Shown: positions 8,009 to 16,969 of the stretch, one piece after another
Layout of the letters: each line of letters begins with the position of its first letter
How positions within the stretch are numbered: position 1 is the first letter of the stretch
Source: Bog-375 sp049587755
GTDB lineage: Bacteria; Acidobacteriota; Terriglobia; Bryobacterales; Bryobacteraceae
Direction: 5' to 3'
Length of the DNA stretch: 64,000 nucleotides
Assembly: GCA_049587755.1 (NCBI GenBank)
Contig: JBAVEN010000071.1
Coordinates: 1-64,000, forward strand
Notes under the pieces: generated by a model
Databases searched by the model: none
Told to the model about the DNA's origin: nothing
What the model saw: only the letters and a program-made list of their open reading frames with translations
Position numbers and translations under genes: made by a program

Positions 8009-9949
8009 TTGCGCCCTGGTGCTGTGATCCTGCCGCCGATCGATCGAAAAACCGAGTCGCACCTCATCCATAAGGAACCCTTGCGCGATGACACCCGTCA
8101 GGCAGCGGGCAAGATCGCCATTTTTCAGTACGCCACCGTCATTGCTTTCGTGTTTCTCATCTCCGGCTTCTGGCGGCTGCAGGTTCAAAATCCGCAGTTT
8201 TATGACGAGCGGGCTCTCGCCAACAGCGTGAAATCGCAGCCGATGGCGGCGCCGCGCGGGCGCATCCTCGATCGCGACGGCCGCGTTATCGTCGACAACC
8301 ACAGTTCCTTCCGCCTCCTGCTCACGCGCGAGAGTCTGAACGAAGCACACCTGGCGCCTATCGCTCAAGGCCTGGACCTGGACCTGGCGGATCTGCAGGC
8401 TAAAGTGCGCCGCTATCGCAGCCGGCCCAAGTACGATCCGATCGTGCTCAAGGAGGAGGTCACTCCCGCCGACCTGTCTTTCGTCGACTCACACCGCGAT
8501 TTCTTCCCCGAGTTGCTGCTCACCCAGGATTACAAACGGGCGTACCCGCAGAACGGGATGATGGCGCACGTCATCGGCTACACCGGTGAAATCAGCGAGC
8601 AGGAACTGGATCAGCCGGAGTTCGCAAAATACGATCCCGGCACGGTGATCGGCAAGTTCGGCATCGAGCGGCAGTACAACGACACGCTGGCGGGTATCGA
8701 TGGCCAGCGCCAGGTTGTGGTGGATAACCGCGGCCAGGTGCGCCAGGTTCTCAAGACCAAGCCCGCCACGCCCGGCAACGACCTGCAGCTTACCATCGAT
8801 TTGGATCTGCAAGCCGTCGCCGAGCTCGCCATGGACGGCCGTGACGGCGCCGTCGTCGCGCTCGATCCGCGCAACGGCGAGGTCCTTGCCATGGTCAGCC
8901 GGCCGGCGTTCGACCTCAATAAATTCGCCGGCCGTATCAAGGCAGCGGACTGGAAGGTCATCGCCGACAATCCCGACCATCCTCTGATGAACCGCGCCAT
9001 CCAGGCCCAACTGGCCCCGGGTTCCACCTTCAAGCCCATCATGGCGCTCGCCGGTCTCGAGACAGGCACTATCGACGATAAGTGGACCGTTCATTGCTCC
9101 GGTGGCGCTTCGTTCTACGGCGGCTACCACAAATGCTGGCAAAAAGGCGGACACGGCACCATCGCTCTGCACAACGCCATCGTGCGCTCCTGCGATGTCT
9201 TCTTCTATACCCTGGGCGACAAGATGGGCATCAACTCGATCGCGTTTTACGCCAACCTGGTCGGCTTCGGCCACCCGACCGGCATCGATCTGCCCAACGA
9301 GGCTTCCGGCATCGTGCCCTCGCCCGAATGGAAGTTGCATAATTACCGCGAAAAATGGTGGGCCGGTGAGACCATCTCCGTGGCCATCGGACAGGGAGCG
9401 CTCACCGTGACTCCGATCCAGTTGGCCCGCGCTATTGGCGGCATCGCCATGGGCGGCGTCTGGCACCATCCCCACCTGGTCCGGGCATTGGACGCAACCG
9501 AGAAACCCGACGGCTGGCCGCTCGATCCGGATCACGTCAAGGATGTCGCTGACGGCATGTATGGCGTGGTCAACGAGCCTGGCGGAACCGGCTATGGAGT
9601 CGTCACCTTGAAGGGCATCGAGGTCTGCGGCAAGACCGGAACCGCCCAGGTGGCGTCGGCCGGCTTCGCCAAGCAAAAGGGCGGGGTCGATATGACGGAC
9701 AACGCTTGGTTTGTCGGTTTCGCCCCGCGTTCGGCGCCGGAAATCGTGGTCGTCTGCTTGTTCGATCACGGCCGCGAAGGCTACCTGGCCGGCCCTATCG
9801 TGCGCGATGTCTTCAAAGCCTATTTTGATAAGAAAGCCAGGCTGGTGGCGCTGCGCCAGCAGCAGGGTGCCGTCACCGCGCGCGTTTCGAAGATGATGCG
9901 CCTCGGCATGCCCGGCCCCGCGCTCTTCGCCCCTCGGCCTCAAGATTGA
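8009..9949 (+). CDS. mrdA: Penicillin-binding protein 2, elongasome transpeptidase
   Basis: PBP2 cross-links peptidoglycan during rod elongation, working with RodA at the inner membrane. A single N-terminal membrane helix (about residues 36-56) is followed by the dimerisation domain and the transpeptidase domain with SxxK at Ser339 (GSTFKP), SCD at 394 and KTGT at 542. It is 646 residues, normal for the family. The start is a TTG with AAGGAG about 10 bases upstream; a GTG five codons later is the alternative. rodA starts one base after its stop. mreBCD are not in the window. Confidence 0.95.
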   Translation: MRPGAVILPPIDRKTESHLIHKEPLRDDTRQAAGKIAIFQYATVIAFVFLISGFWRLQVQNPQFYDERALANSVKSQPMAAPRGRILDRDGRVIVDNHSSFRLLLTRESLNEAHLAPIAQGLDLDLADLQAKVRRYRSRPKYDPIVLKEEVTPADLSFVDSHRDFFPELLLTQDYKRAYPQNGMMAHVIGYTGEISEQELDQPEFAKYDPGTVIGKFGIERQYNDTLAGIDGQRQVVVDNRGQVRQVLKTKPATPGNDLQLTIDLDLQAVAELAMDGRDGAVVALDPRNGEVLAMVSRPAFDLNKFAGRIKAADWKVIADNPDHPLMNRAIQAQLAPGSTFKPIMALAGLETGTIDDKWTVHCSGGASFYGGYHKCWQKGGHGTIALHNAIVRSCDVFFYTLGDKMGINSIAFYANLVGFGHPTGIDLPNEASGIVPSPEWKLHNYREKWWAGETISVAIGQGALTVTPIQLARAIGGIAMGGVWHHPHLVRALDATEKPDGWPLDPDHVKDVADGMYGVVNEPGGTGYGVVTLKGIEVCGKTGTAQVASAGFAKQKGGVDMTDNAWFVGFAPRSAPEIVVVCLFDHGREGYLAGPIVRDVFKAYFDKKARLVALRQQQGAVTARVSKMMRLGMPGPALFAPRPQD

Positions 9950-9950
9950 T

Positions 9951-11042
9951 ATGACCCGCTACCTCTCAGCGCGCGATTTGGATTGGTCCCTGCTGCTCAT
10001 CACCCTGGCGGTGTGCGGTATCGGTGTTCTGCAGATTTTTAGTGCCACCCTCGATTCCCCATTCCACGCCGCCTGGTGGCACCAGATTCTCTACATCGCC
10101 GGCGGCCTCCTGCTCATGTGGATGGTCCTGGCGGTCGATTATCATACGCTTCTGCATTACGTTCCGAGCTATTACATCGTCTCGGTAGCTGCCCTTGCGG
10201 TCACTTACGTGGTGGGTCAGACGGCCTTTGGGTCCCGCCGCTGGATTCCGCTCGGCGGTGGTTTACATTTGCAAGTATCGGAATTTGTCAAGCTGATGAT
10301 AATATTGTTGGTAGCCCGGTATCTGGCGGAACTCAAGACGGAAACGCTCGAGATCCGGGAGATGACGATACTCTCGCTGCTGGTAATGGTCCCTACGGTC
10401 CTGGTGCTGAAACAGCCCGACCTGGGGACGTCTCTAACGTATATCGCCATCCTGATGGTAGGTGCATTTCTGGCTGGACTGCGGCGAAAGTATGTGGTCG
10501 TAATTGCCGTGGTTACGATGTTGGTGCTTCCCGTGGGTTGGCATTTCTTGCAACCCTTTCAACGGGCGCGGCTGGTCAGCTTTCTCGATCCCGACCGCGA
10601 CCCCCAGGGAACAGGGTATCAGTTGATTCAATCCCAGATCGCGGTCGGGGCGGGTGGGATGTTCGGCAAGGGAGTTACCAAGGGAACGCAGACCCAGCTA
10701 CGCTTCCTGCCGGTGTCGCAGAAAGACTTTATCTTTGCGGCGCTTGCCGAGGAACATGGATTTGTCGGTGTAGTGATTGTTTTGTCGCTGTTCTTTGTCA
10801 TGATTATGCGCATCGTCCAGAATGCGCAAACGGCGCCCGATCCCGTGGGTATGTACATCTGCATGGGGGTGGCGAGCCTGTTGCTGTTCCACGTTGTGGT
10901 CAATGTGGGCATGGTCGCGGGCTTGATGCCGGTGACCGGCATTCCGCTGCCGTTCATGAGCGCCGGTGGTTCCAGTATCTGGTCGAGCTTTTTGGCTTTG
11001 GGGCTGGTGAATAACGTCCGCCTCAGAAGATTTGTGAATTAG
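9951..11042 (+). CDS. rodA: Rod-shape determining SEDS glycosyltransferase
   Basis: RodA polymerises lipid II into glycan strands for cell elongation. The 363-residue protein is almost wholly membrane helices, with the SEDS signatures WIPLGGGLHLQVSEFVKL, LKQPDLGTSLTYIAI and, near the end, GIPLPFMSAGGSSIWSSFLA. It follows mrdA with a one-base gap, so translation is likely coupled, matching the usual mrdA-mrdB pair. FtsW is the paralogue, but the adjacency to PBP2 decides for RodA. Confidence 0.95.
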   Translation: MTRYLSARDLDWSLLLITLAVCGIGVLQIFSATLDSPFHAAWWHQILYIAGGLLLMWMVLAVDYHTLLHYVPSYYIVSVAALAVTYVVGQTAFGSRRWIPLGGGLHLQVSEFVKLMIILLVARYLAELKTETLEIREMTILSLLVMVPTVLVLKQPDLGTSLTYIAILMVGAFLAGLRRKYVVVIAVVTMLVLPVGWHFLQPFQRARLVSFLDPDRDPQGTGYQLIQSQIAVGAGGMFGKGVTKGTQTQLRFLPVSQKDFIFAALAEEHGFVGVVIVLSLFFVMIMRIVQNAQTAPDPVGMYICMGVASLLLFHVVVNVGMVAGLMPVTGIPLPFMSAGGSSIWSSFLALGLVNNVRLRRFVN

Positions 11043-11221
11043 CCGGGCCGCCCGCAAGGGTGAGCCCGCAACAGAAAGGTTATCGGGAGCCTAAAAGAGA
11101 CCCTCGCGCGTGGTGGCGCTTTTAAGCGCTTTCCCGCATAGGGGAGCGGTTCCCGGCCGTCCGGTGTATGAGTGAATGCTCCACCGCCGGCCAGCGTGAG
11201 CTTCTTTAGCGACCGGCGCGC

Positions 11222-11239
11222 CGCCTGTATGTACAGGCG
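11222..11239. promoter_or_regulatory. Hairpin in the leader of the RNase E/G gene
   Basis: A perfect 8-bp inverted repeat CGCCTGTA-TG-TACAGGCG lies about 70 bp upstream of the RNase start, inside the 264-bp gap after rodA. RNase E genes are known to be autoregulated through 5' UTR structures, so a regulatory hairpin is plausible but only inferred. The rest of 11043-11306 has no supportable gene. Confidence 0.35.
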
Positions 11240-11306
11240 CTCCCGGCGCGCACGCAGGGTGCCCACCTTCCCTCCGAGACTCTCCGCGTTCCCGGGGAGG
11301 CAACGG

Positions 11307-13739
11307 ATGTCCAAGGAGTTAGTGGTTTCTTCCAACCGCCACGAAACACGTGTGGCGATTCTCGAGGACGATCAGGTCTTTGAGGTCTATCACCAGCGGG
11401 AAAATGAATATTCCCTGGCTGGAAGCATCCATAAGGGCCGCGTAACGCGGGTCTTGCCTGGCATGCAGTCGGCGTTTGTCGACATCGGCCTGGACCGCGA
11501 CGCGTTCCTCTATGTTTCCGACTTCTTCGAAGACAACGAAGAGTACGACAAGATTGTCACCAGCGTGGAGGATAAGGTCCTTAAAATGGATCGCACTCCG
11601 CCGGGCGCGCTGGCCGCCGCGCCGCCCATTCCGGCCGAAACGGCGCCTGCGGCGGATGCGGCCGAACCTGCCGCTGCCGTAGAAACCGAAGCCGCCGCGC
11701 CGCCTGTACTGGCCGAGGCCGCCACTCCGGAACCCGAGCAGCGCCGCGACGATCGTGATCGCGACCGCCGCGGAGGACGCCGCTCCCGCCGCCGCCGCGG
11801 CCAGCGCGGTGGCCGCACGCTGCCTGATTCCAAGTTCTACTCTCCGGGCCATCACACCGTGGAGCCGGCCCCGCCGCTCGAGCCGCGAGCGCCGGAGCCT
11901 GCCGAACCGGGCGCATCCTCGAGCGAAGATTTGCTGGTCCTGCCCGGCGAATCGCTCGCCAAGTACACCGGCCCGGCGCGCGAAGAGGAAGAGTCGGAAC
12001 CGCCTGCTGCCGAAGCGTCCGCTGAACACCAGGTCGAACTCGCCGAAGCCGAATCTGAAACGCCGGTTGCGGCCGCCGAAGCGCCTCCCGCGCTGGCGGA
12101 AGTGGAAACCGCAGCGGCGGGGGCTCCGGTCGAACCCGAACCAGTCGCTAGCGAACCTCTCGACGCGCCACCATCAGCCGCTGCGCCGGATGTTGTCGAA
12201 GCCGGCTCCGAACTGGAATCCACCCCCGAAACCGAAGACCTTGCCGAAGGCGAAGACGCTCCCGAAGCAGAAGGCATCGCAGAAAGCACCGCGGAAGACC
12301 AGGCTGCGGGCGATGAGGAAGGTCCCGAAACTGCACGCACTCCCACCAGCCTCACCGCCACTCTGCGTGAGCAGGGCCCCCGTTACCAGCATCGCGTTTC
12401 CCGCCGCACGCGCCGCCGCGGCGGCCGCGAGCGCAATCTGGCTCCCGGCGAAGCCCCGCACCCGCTGGAAGCGCGTCTCGAGCAGCGCACCATCGCCGCG
12501 CCCAGAACCAGCGAGGGGCGCCCTGAAAAACCGGCTGGCGCCTCCATCAGCGACCTGCTCCGCACAGGCCAGGAAATCATCGTCCAGATCGCCAAGGAGC
12601 CCCTCGGCCAGAAGGGCGCCCGCATCACCTCGCACATTGCGCTCCCCGGCCGCTTCCTGGTCTACATGCCCACCGTCGACCACATCGGCGTGTCGCGCAA
12701 GATCCCGAGCGACGAGGAACGCACGCGCCTGAAGCGCGTGTTGCAGGCCAATCGAACCGGCATTCCCGGCGGCTTCATCGTCCGCACCGCCGGCGACGGC
12801 CGCAGCGAGGAGGAACTGCGCGCCGACATGCATTTCCTCTATAACCTGTGGCTTGATATGCGGCAGCATGCCGAGCGCAAGCCGGCGCCGCTGCTCATCC
12901 ATCATGACCTCAACGTGGTGGAACGCGTCTTGCGCGACCAGCTCACCACTGAGTTCAAGAACATCTGGGTGGATAACGAAGAAGCTTACGAAAGCGTGTT
13001 GCGCTTCGTCGAGCGCTTCCAGCCCGCGCTGGTCAGCCGAGTCAAGCTCTACACCCGCTCCAACCCCATCTTCGACGAGTTCGGCATTACCGCGGAACTG
13101 GAGAAAGCCCTGCGCCCCAAGGTCTGGCTCAAGAGTGGCGGCCACATCGTCATCAATCAGACCGAGGCGCTGGTGGCGATTGACGTCAACACCGGCAAGT
13201 TCGTCGGCAAGTCCAACCGCCTGGAAGACACCATCGTCAAGACCAATACCGACGCTATCCGCGAGATTGTACGGCAGATTCGCCTGCGCGATCTCGGCGG
13301 CATCATCGTGGTCGATTTCATCGACATGGACGAGCGCAAGAACCGGCAGAAAGTGATGCAAGCGCTCGAGGACGCCATGCGCGCCGACCGCGCCCCCTAC
13401 AAAATTCTCCAGTTCAACGATTTCGGCCTGGTGGCCATCACTCGCAAGCGGGTCAAACAGAGCCTGGAACGCACCCTCTGCACGCCGTGCCCGTATTGCG
13501 AGGGCGCCGGCTACGTGAAGAGCCCGCAGACCGTGGTGGGCGAGATCCTCGGCGAAGCCCAGAAGATTGCCCCTGCCCTCGAAGGCAAGGACGTCTTGCT
13601 GCGTGTGTCCCCGGAGGTCGCCAAGCTCCTCAAGAGCAACCAGAATACTTACCTGCAGGAGCTGGAAGAGGTGCTCGGCCGCACCGTGTTCGTCAAGAGC
13701 GATCCTCTCCTCCACCAGGAGAAGTTCGATCTGGCGTAA
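11307..13739 (+). CDS. rng: Ribonuclease E/G family endonuclease with a huge S1-domain insertion
   Basis: This single-strand-specific endoribonuclease takes part in rRNA maturation and mRNA decay. The start is the ATG at 11307 (MSKELVVSSNRHET), with GGGGAGG six bases before it. Residues 38-92 begin the S1 domain (GRVTRVLPGMQSAFVDIG). A low-complexity insert of Ala, Pro, Glu and Arg-Gly follows at about 94-410. S1 then resumes with GQEIIVQIAKEPLGQKGARI. The DNase-like catalytic region has LVAIDVNTGKFVG and VVDFIDMD, and the Zn-link cysteines are Cys725, Cys728 and Cys731. The 810 residues exceed RNase G (about 490) entirely because of the insert. There is no C-terminal RNase E scaffold tail. 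Confidence 0.93.
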   Translation: MSKELVVSSNRHETRVAILEDDQVFEVYHQRENEYSLAGSIHKGRVTRVLPGMQSAFVDIGLDRDAFLYVSDFFEDNEEYDKIVTSVEDKVLKMDRTPPGALAAAPPIPAETAPAADAAEPAAAVETEAAAPPVLAEAATPEPEQRRDDRDRDRRGGRRSRRRRGQRGGRTLPDSKFYSPGHHTVEPAPPLEPRAPEPAEPGASSSEDLLVLPGESLAKYTGPAREEEESEPPAAEASAEHQVELAEAESETPVAAAEAPPALAEVETAAAGAPVEPEPVASEPLDAPPSAAAPDVVEAGSELESTPETEDLAEGEDAPEAEGIAESTAEDQAAGDEEGPETARTPTSLTATLREQGPRYQHRVSRRTRRRGGRERNLAPGEAPHPLEARLEQRTIAAPRTSEGRPEKPAGASISDLLRTGQEIIVQIAKEPLGQKGARITSHIALPGRFLVYMPTVDHIGVSRKIPSDEERTRLKRVLQANRTGIPGGFIVRTAGDGRSEEELRADMHFLYNLWLDMRQHAERKPAPLLIHHDLNVVERVLRDQLTTEFKNIWVDNEEAYESVLRFVERFQPALVSRVKLYTRSNPIFDEFGITAELEKALRPKVWLKSGGHIVINQTEALVAIDVNTGKFVGKSNRLEDTIVKTNTDAIREIVRQIRLRDLGGIIVVDFIDMDERKNRQKVMQALEDAMRADRAPYKILQFNDFGLVAITRKRVKQSLERTLCTPCPYCEGAGYVKSPQTVVGEILGEAQKIAPALEGKDVLLRVSPEVAKLLKSNQNTYLQELEEVLGRTVFVKSDPLLHQEKFDLA

Positions 13740-13745
13740 GCCCTA

Positions 13746-13770
13746 GTGGCGCGGGCCGGACCCGCGCTAC
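13746..13770. terminator. Strong hairpin between convergent genes
   Basis: A stem of about 10 bp (GCGCGGG-CCGGA-CCCGCGC plus three outer pairs, one a wobble) fills the 33-bp gap between the stop of rng and the stop of the minus-strand barrel gene. It can fold on both strands and probably ends both transcripts. There is no clear T-tract. Confidence 0.5.
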
Positions 13771-13772
13771 GA

Positions 13773-14966
13773 TCATTGACACACGCTGGACGGCGCGCTC
13801 GCCGCGGTTACAACCGCCGCGGAGCCGCCCTGCGCGGGCATGGGCGAATGCGCCGCGGGGGGTTCTATCTCCTGATGCCTGCCGCCCGCCCGGAACGAAT
13901 AGCTGGCCAGCCACACCCAGTTAGCGAACGCTGCATCGCCATGACCGCCGGTGAGATCGTCTGGAACGCTGCGCGTGCGGTCGCGATAGATGGCACGCGC
14001 AATCGTGAACGAGATCATGTTCCCGTGCCTGACGTACTGGATGCCCGGTTCGGCGGAGACCGCGAATCCGGGGCGCCGGAAACCAAGGTCGTTGCCGGTC
14101 GGGAAGAGATTGCGAGCCGGCACTCCCTCCATCCGCGGTCCGAATGTGACGGTGAGGCCGCGTATCTTCGAAATCGGATGAGCCACGCCGCCCTCCACAA
14201 GATACTGGTCCATGATCGCGTTGTATTGCGTCAAGGTCACCGGATTCGCGGCCGCACCGGTTCTTAGCACGCCGTTGATATCTTCCAGCATTGCCGTATA
14301 ACTGCCGTTGAAGTAGAACTGGCTGGTTCTCCAGTTTCTGAAGGCCGCCCATTGCAAGGGAATGCCCCAACCGCCCTGCCCGGGCTGAATGGAGTAGTCC
14401 ACAATCGTGGTCACCGGACCTTTTCCGTTCAGCGCGTCCACCGTGTTGGCGACGTTGTCCTTGCCCGTGGGCAGCAGGATGCCGAAGCCTACTTGAATGT
14501 TACCGCGCGGATTCCGCTTCGGATTCCAGATCCAGCCGCTTGCCAGGAACGACGTATCTCCGATGCCGGCCGACGTATAGACAATCGGCGAATCGTTCGT
14601 GTGACGGCTCGCAGTGAGCAGCGGAACATCAGTCGTGACACTGAAGCGCGACGAGATCTGATAAGTCGCCGTCAGGTTCTCCAGATTGATTTTGTTTTCG
14701 ACCTGCGTACCGTCGGTGATCCGATAACTCTGCTCCGTAGGCCCGACAAAATGGATATAGGAGAACTGGTGCCGGTATCCGATGTCGAAGTCCCATTCAT
14801 GCGGAGCCAAATAGCCGCCTTCGCTCTCCGGTCCGCCTTGTTCGCCGTTCGATCGAGCCACGATGCAGCCCTGTGCCTGCGCCGGCGTGCCTGCGAGCAG
14901 CGTTGCGGCCAAAGTGAGACCGGCCGCGAGGATGGTGCGTTCGAGATTACCCAGTGAAGCCCCCAT
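13773..14966 (-). CDS. Outer-membrane beta-barrel-like protein of unknown function
   Basis: A 397-residue protein with a signal peptide (LAAGLTLAATLLAGTPAQAQ) and long alternating strands throughout, for example WDFDIGYRHQFSYIHFVG and NIQVGFGILLPTGKDN. These suggest a porin-like or transporter-like outer-membrane barrel. The C-terminus instead ends in a Pro/Ala tail. The ATG at 14966 is preferred over an upstream TTG. The TlpA-like gene ends 48 bp upstream on the same strand, so the barrel may be a client of that periplasmic redox protein. Substrate unknown. Confidence 0.65.
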   Translation of the reverse strand: MGASLGNLERTILAAGLTLAATLLAGTPAQAQGCIVARSNGEQGGPESEGGYLAPHEWDFDIGYRHQFSYIHFVGPTEQSYRITDGTQVENKINLENLTATYQISSRFSVTTDVPLLTASRHTNDSPIVYTSAGIGDTSFLASGWIWNPKRNPRGNIQVGFGILLPTGKDNVANTVDALNGKGPVTTIVDYSIQPGQGGWGIPLQWAAFRNWRTSQFYFNGSYTAMLEDINGVLRTGAAANPVTLTQYNAIMDQYLVEGGVAHPISKIRGLTVTFGPRMEGVPARNLFPTGNDLGFRRPGFAVSAEPGIQYVRHGNMISFTIARAIYRDRTRSVPDDLTGGHGDAAFANWVWLASYSFRAGGRHQEIEPPAAHSPMPAQGGSAAVVTAASAPSSVCQ

Positions 14967-15014
14967 GTCGGGATCGTACCGGCCAACCGGAAGGCGAGCA
15001 ATAATTGAAAACAA

Positions 15015-15536
15015 TTAGAGATGGTTAATTAGTGCGGGCGGTGGTGCGGATTTGCGATCGCCAGTCAGCCATGTGAGCCGCTCATCTAACTCGGCGCGGC
15101 GAATCTCGCCGAGAACGCGCGCTACCACGACTCCGCTTTCGTCGAGAAACGCTGTGTCCGGAACGCCTTCGCCCATGCGAAGCTTGTCGAGCGAGTCCGC
15201 GGAGGCGCCGGTCCAGACCGGGAAATCGACACCGTAGCGCTCGATAAATGCCGGTATGTCTTTCCTGGTCTTGTAGTCGTCGAGCGAGACGGCGATGAAG
15301 GTAACGCCCTTCGCCGCCCACGTCTTCTCCGCTTCCACGATCATCGGCATCTCCTCGCGGCAGGGGCCGCACCAGGTCGCCCAGAAGTTCAGAACCACAA
15401 TCTTGCCGCGATAGTCGCGAAGTTGCACTTTTTTCCCGGAGAGATTATGCAGCGTGAGATCGGACGGTTTCTTATCGGCCGCCATCAGACTCGCCGCGGC
15501 AGCCAGAGTCAGAGCGGCGAATCCGAGGCGGAGCAC
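15015..15536 (-). CDS. TlpA/ResA-like periplasmic thioredoxin
   Basis: Extracytoplasmic thioredoxin-fold protein with the redox motif WCGPC (NFWATWCGPCREEMP), the cis-Pro region EGVPDTAFL and an N-terminal signal segment LRLGFAALTLAAAASLMAAD. Proteins of this type reduce disulfides in secreted proteins or in apocytochrome c. No ATG fits. The GTG at 15536 is used, and a TTG at 15572 would add twelve residues. It is the first gene of a two-gene unit with the barrel protein. Confidence 0.85.
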   Translation of the reverse strand: MLRLGFAALTLAAAASLMAADKKPSDLTLHNLSGKKVQLRDYRGKIVVLNFWATWCGPCREEMPMIVEAEKTWAAKGVTFIAVSLDDYKTRKDIPAFIERYGVDFPVWTGASADSLDKLRMGEGVPDTAFLDESGVVVARVLGEIRRAELDERLTWLTGDRKSAPPPALINHL

Positions 15537-15704
15537 ATAGCTTGTGTACCGCAGGTCGAATGGGTTTGGCAAGGCGAAATGTACTTTTCGGAACTCTGCA
15601 TCCCGCGGCCCCGATCATGCGGCTCGGATGGCCGGGCGTTCCATCAGGTTCTCTCCAACACGCCAAAAATGAGCCATAATGACTTTATCGAGGAGGGCAA
15701 TTCC

Positions 15705-16169
15705 ATGGCAAGCGGAAGTTCAGCGAGACCCAAAGTCAATCCGATTCCGGATGGCTACCACAGTGTGACTCCCTATTTGACGGTGGCCGATGCGGACCGA
15801 TTAATGTCGTTTGTGAAGAGCGCTTTTGGCGCGCAGGAGTTGTTCGCTCAGCGCGGACCGGATGGCGCTATCCAGCACGCCGAAGCCAGGATTGGCGATT
15901 CAATCGTGATGATGGGGCGGGTTAGCGGAGAGGCGAAACCGCTGCCGGGCATGATCTACCTGTACGTGCCCGATGTGGACGCGGTATACCGGGCGGCGCT
16001 GGGCGCGGGTGGCAAGAGCCTGCAAGAGCCGGCCGACATGTTTTACGGCGATCGCCGCGCCGCCGTGGAAGACCCCTGTGGCAACCAATGGTACATGGCC
16101 ACCCACATCGAAGACGTCTCGCCTGAAGAACTTCGACGCCGGGCCGCGGCGCAGGCGCAGAAACAATAG
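15705..16169 (+). CDS. VOC-superfamily (glyoxalase/PhnB-like) protein
   Basis: The 154-residue protein has the PhnB-type VOC pattern: YHSVTPYLTVADADRLMSFV, HAEARIGDSIVMMG and the C-terminal FYGDRRAAVEDPCGNQWYMATH with the acidic metal-site residues. Members bind a divalent metal, and many have no known reaction. The start is set by AGGAGG eight bases before the ATG at 15705; a longer upstream frame overlaps the divergent TlpA-like gene. The C-terminus is Ala/Gln rich (RRRAAAQAQKQ). Confidence 0.82.
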   Translation: MASGSSARPKVNPIPDGYHSVTPYLTVADADRLMSFVKSAFGAQELFAQRGPDGAIQHAEARIGDSIVMMGRVSGEAKPLPGMIYLYVPDVDAVYRAALGAGGKSLQEPADMFYGDRRAAVEDPCGNQWYMATHIEDVSPEELRRRAAAQAQKQ

Positions 16170-16219
16170 ACATCCCGGGCCAGTCTTCCGGCACGTCAGC
16201 GCCGTGGCATAATCCTGGT

Positions 16220-16912
16220 ATGGAAATCACCTGGCTCGGGCATGGCACGTTTCAGTTTCGTCTGGTTTCAGGGGAGGTGATCCTGATGGACCCCTGGACT
16301 GACGGCAACCCCGCGTATCCCAAGAGCCACCGCATCGAGCGTGTAGACACCATCGCGATCACCCACGGCCACTACGATCACATCCATGACGCCATCCCGC
16401 TGGCCGCGCGATTTACACCCGAGGTCGTCGCCATCTACGAGACCTGCGCCTGGCTGGAGCGCAATGGTGTCAAGAACACGCGCGGAATGAACAAAGGCGG
16501 AAGCCAGCAATCCAGCGGAGTGACGTTCACCATGACGCACGCGGTGCATAGCTGCGGCATTCTGGACGAAGGCGAGATCGTTTACGGCGGTGAAGCGGCC
16601 GGTTACGTGCTGCGGTTCGCCGATGGCCGCGCCTTGTACTTCGCCGGCGATACCAACGTGTTCAGCGACATGCAACTCATCGAGCAGCTCTACCATCCGG
16701 AGTTAGCGGTTCTGCCGATCGGCGATCTGTTCACCATGAGCCCGCACGAAGCCGCGCTGGCCTGCCGTCTGCTGCGCTCCCCCAAGGTGATCCCCATGCA
16801 CTTCGGTACATTCCCACCGCTCACCGGCAAGCCGGAGGACTTGGCGAAGCTGCTCGCCGGCAGCGGCATCGCCGTTTGGCCATTGGAACCCGGCAAGCCG
16901 GTGGAATGGTAA
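16220..16912 (+). CDS. UPF0173 metal-dependent hydrolase (metallo-beta-lactamase fold)
   Basis: Compact MBL-fold protein of 230 residues. The metal ligands are visible as THGHYDH, with earlier WLGHGTF, the later YFAGDTNVF and the terminal HFGTFPPL. This is the order of the UPF0173/UlaG-like group, which are cytosolic hydrolases. The physiological substrate is unknown. It starts 50 bp after the VOC gene on the same strand and ends at a palindromic repeat. Confidence 0.85.
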   Translation: MEITWLGHGTFQFRLVSGEVILMDPWTDGNPAYPKSHRIERVDTIAITHGHYDHIHDAIPLAARFTPEVVAIYETCAWLERNGVKNTRGMNKGGSQQSSGVTFTMTHAVHSCGILDEGEIVYGGEAAGYVLRFADGRALYFAGDTNVFSDMQLIEQLYHPELAVLPIGDLFTMSPHEAALACRLLRSPKVIPMHFGTFPPLTGKPEDLAKLLAGSGIAVWPLEPGKPVEW

Positions 16913-16937
16913 GGTGGGGCAGGTTTCAACCTGCCAA
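16913..16937. repeat. Palindromic repeat, copy 1 (second copy at 48198)
   Basis: A 25-bp sequence starting immediately after the UPF0173 stop contains the hairpin GGCAGGT-TTCA-ACCTGCC (16918-16935). An identical 25-bp copy occurs at 48198-48222. Between convergent genes it can act as a terminator on both strands. The exact repetition over its full length marks it as an interspersed element. Confidence 0.8.
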
Positions 16938-16969
16938 CGCCTTCTTGCGGGCGCAGCTTTTTGCTTCCC

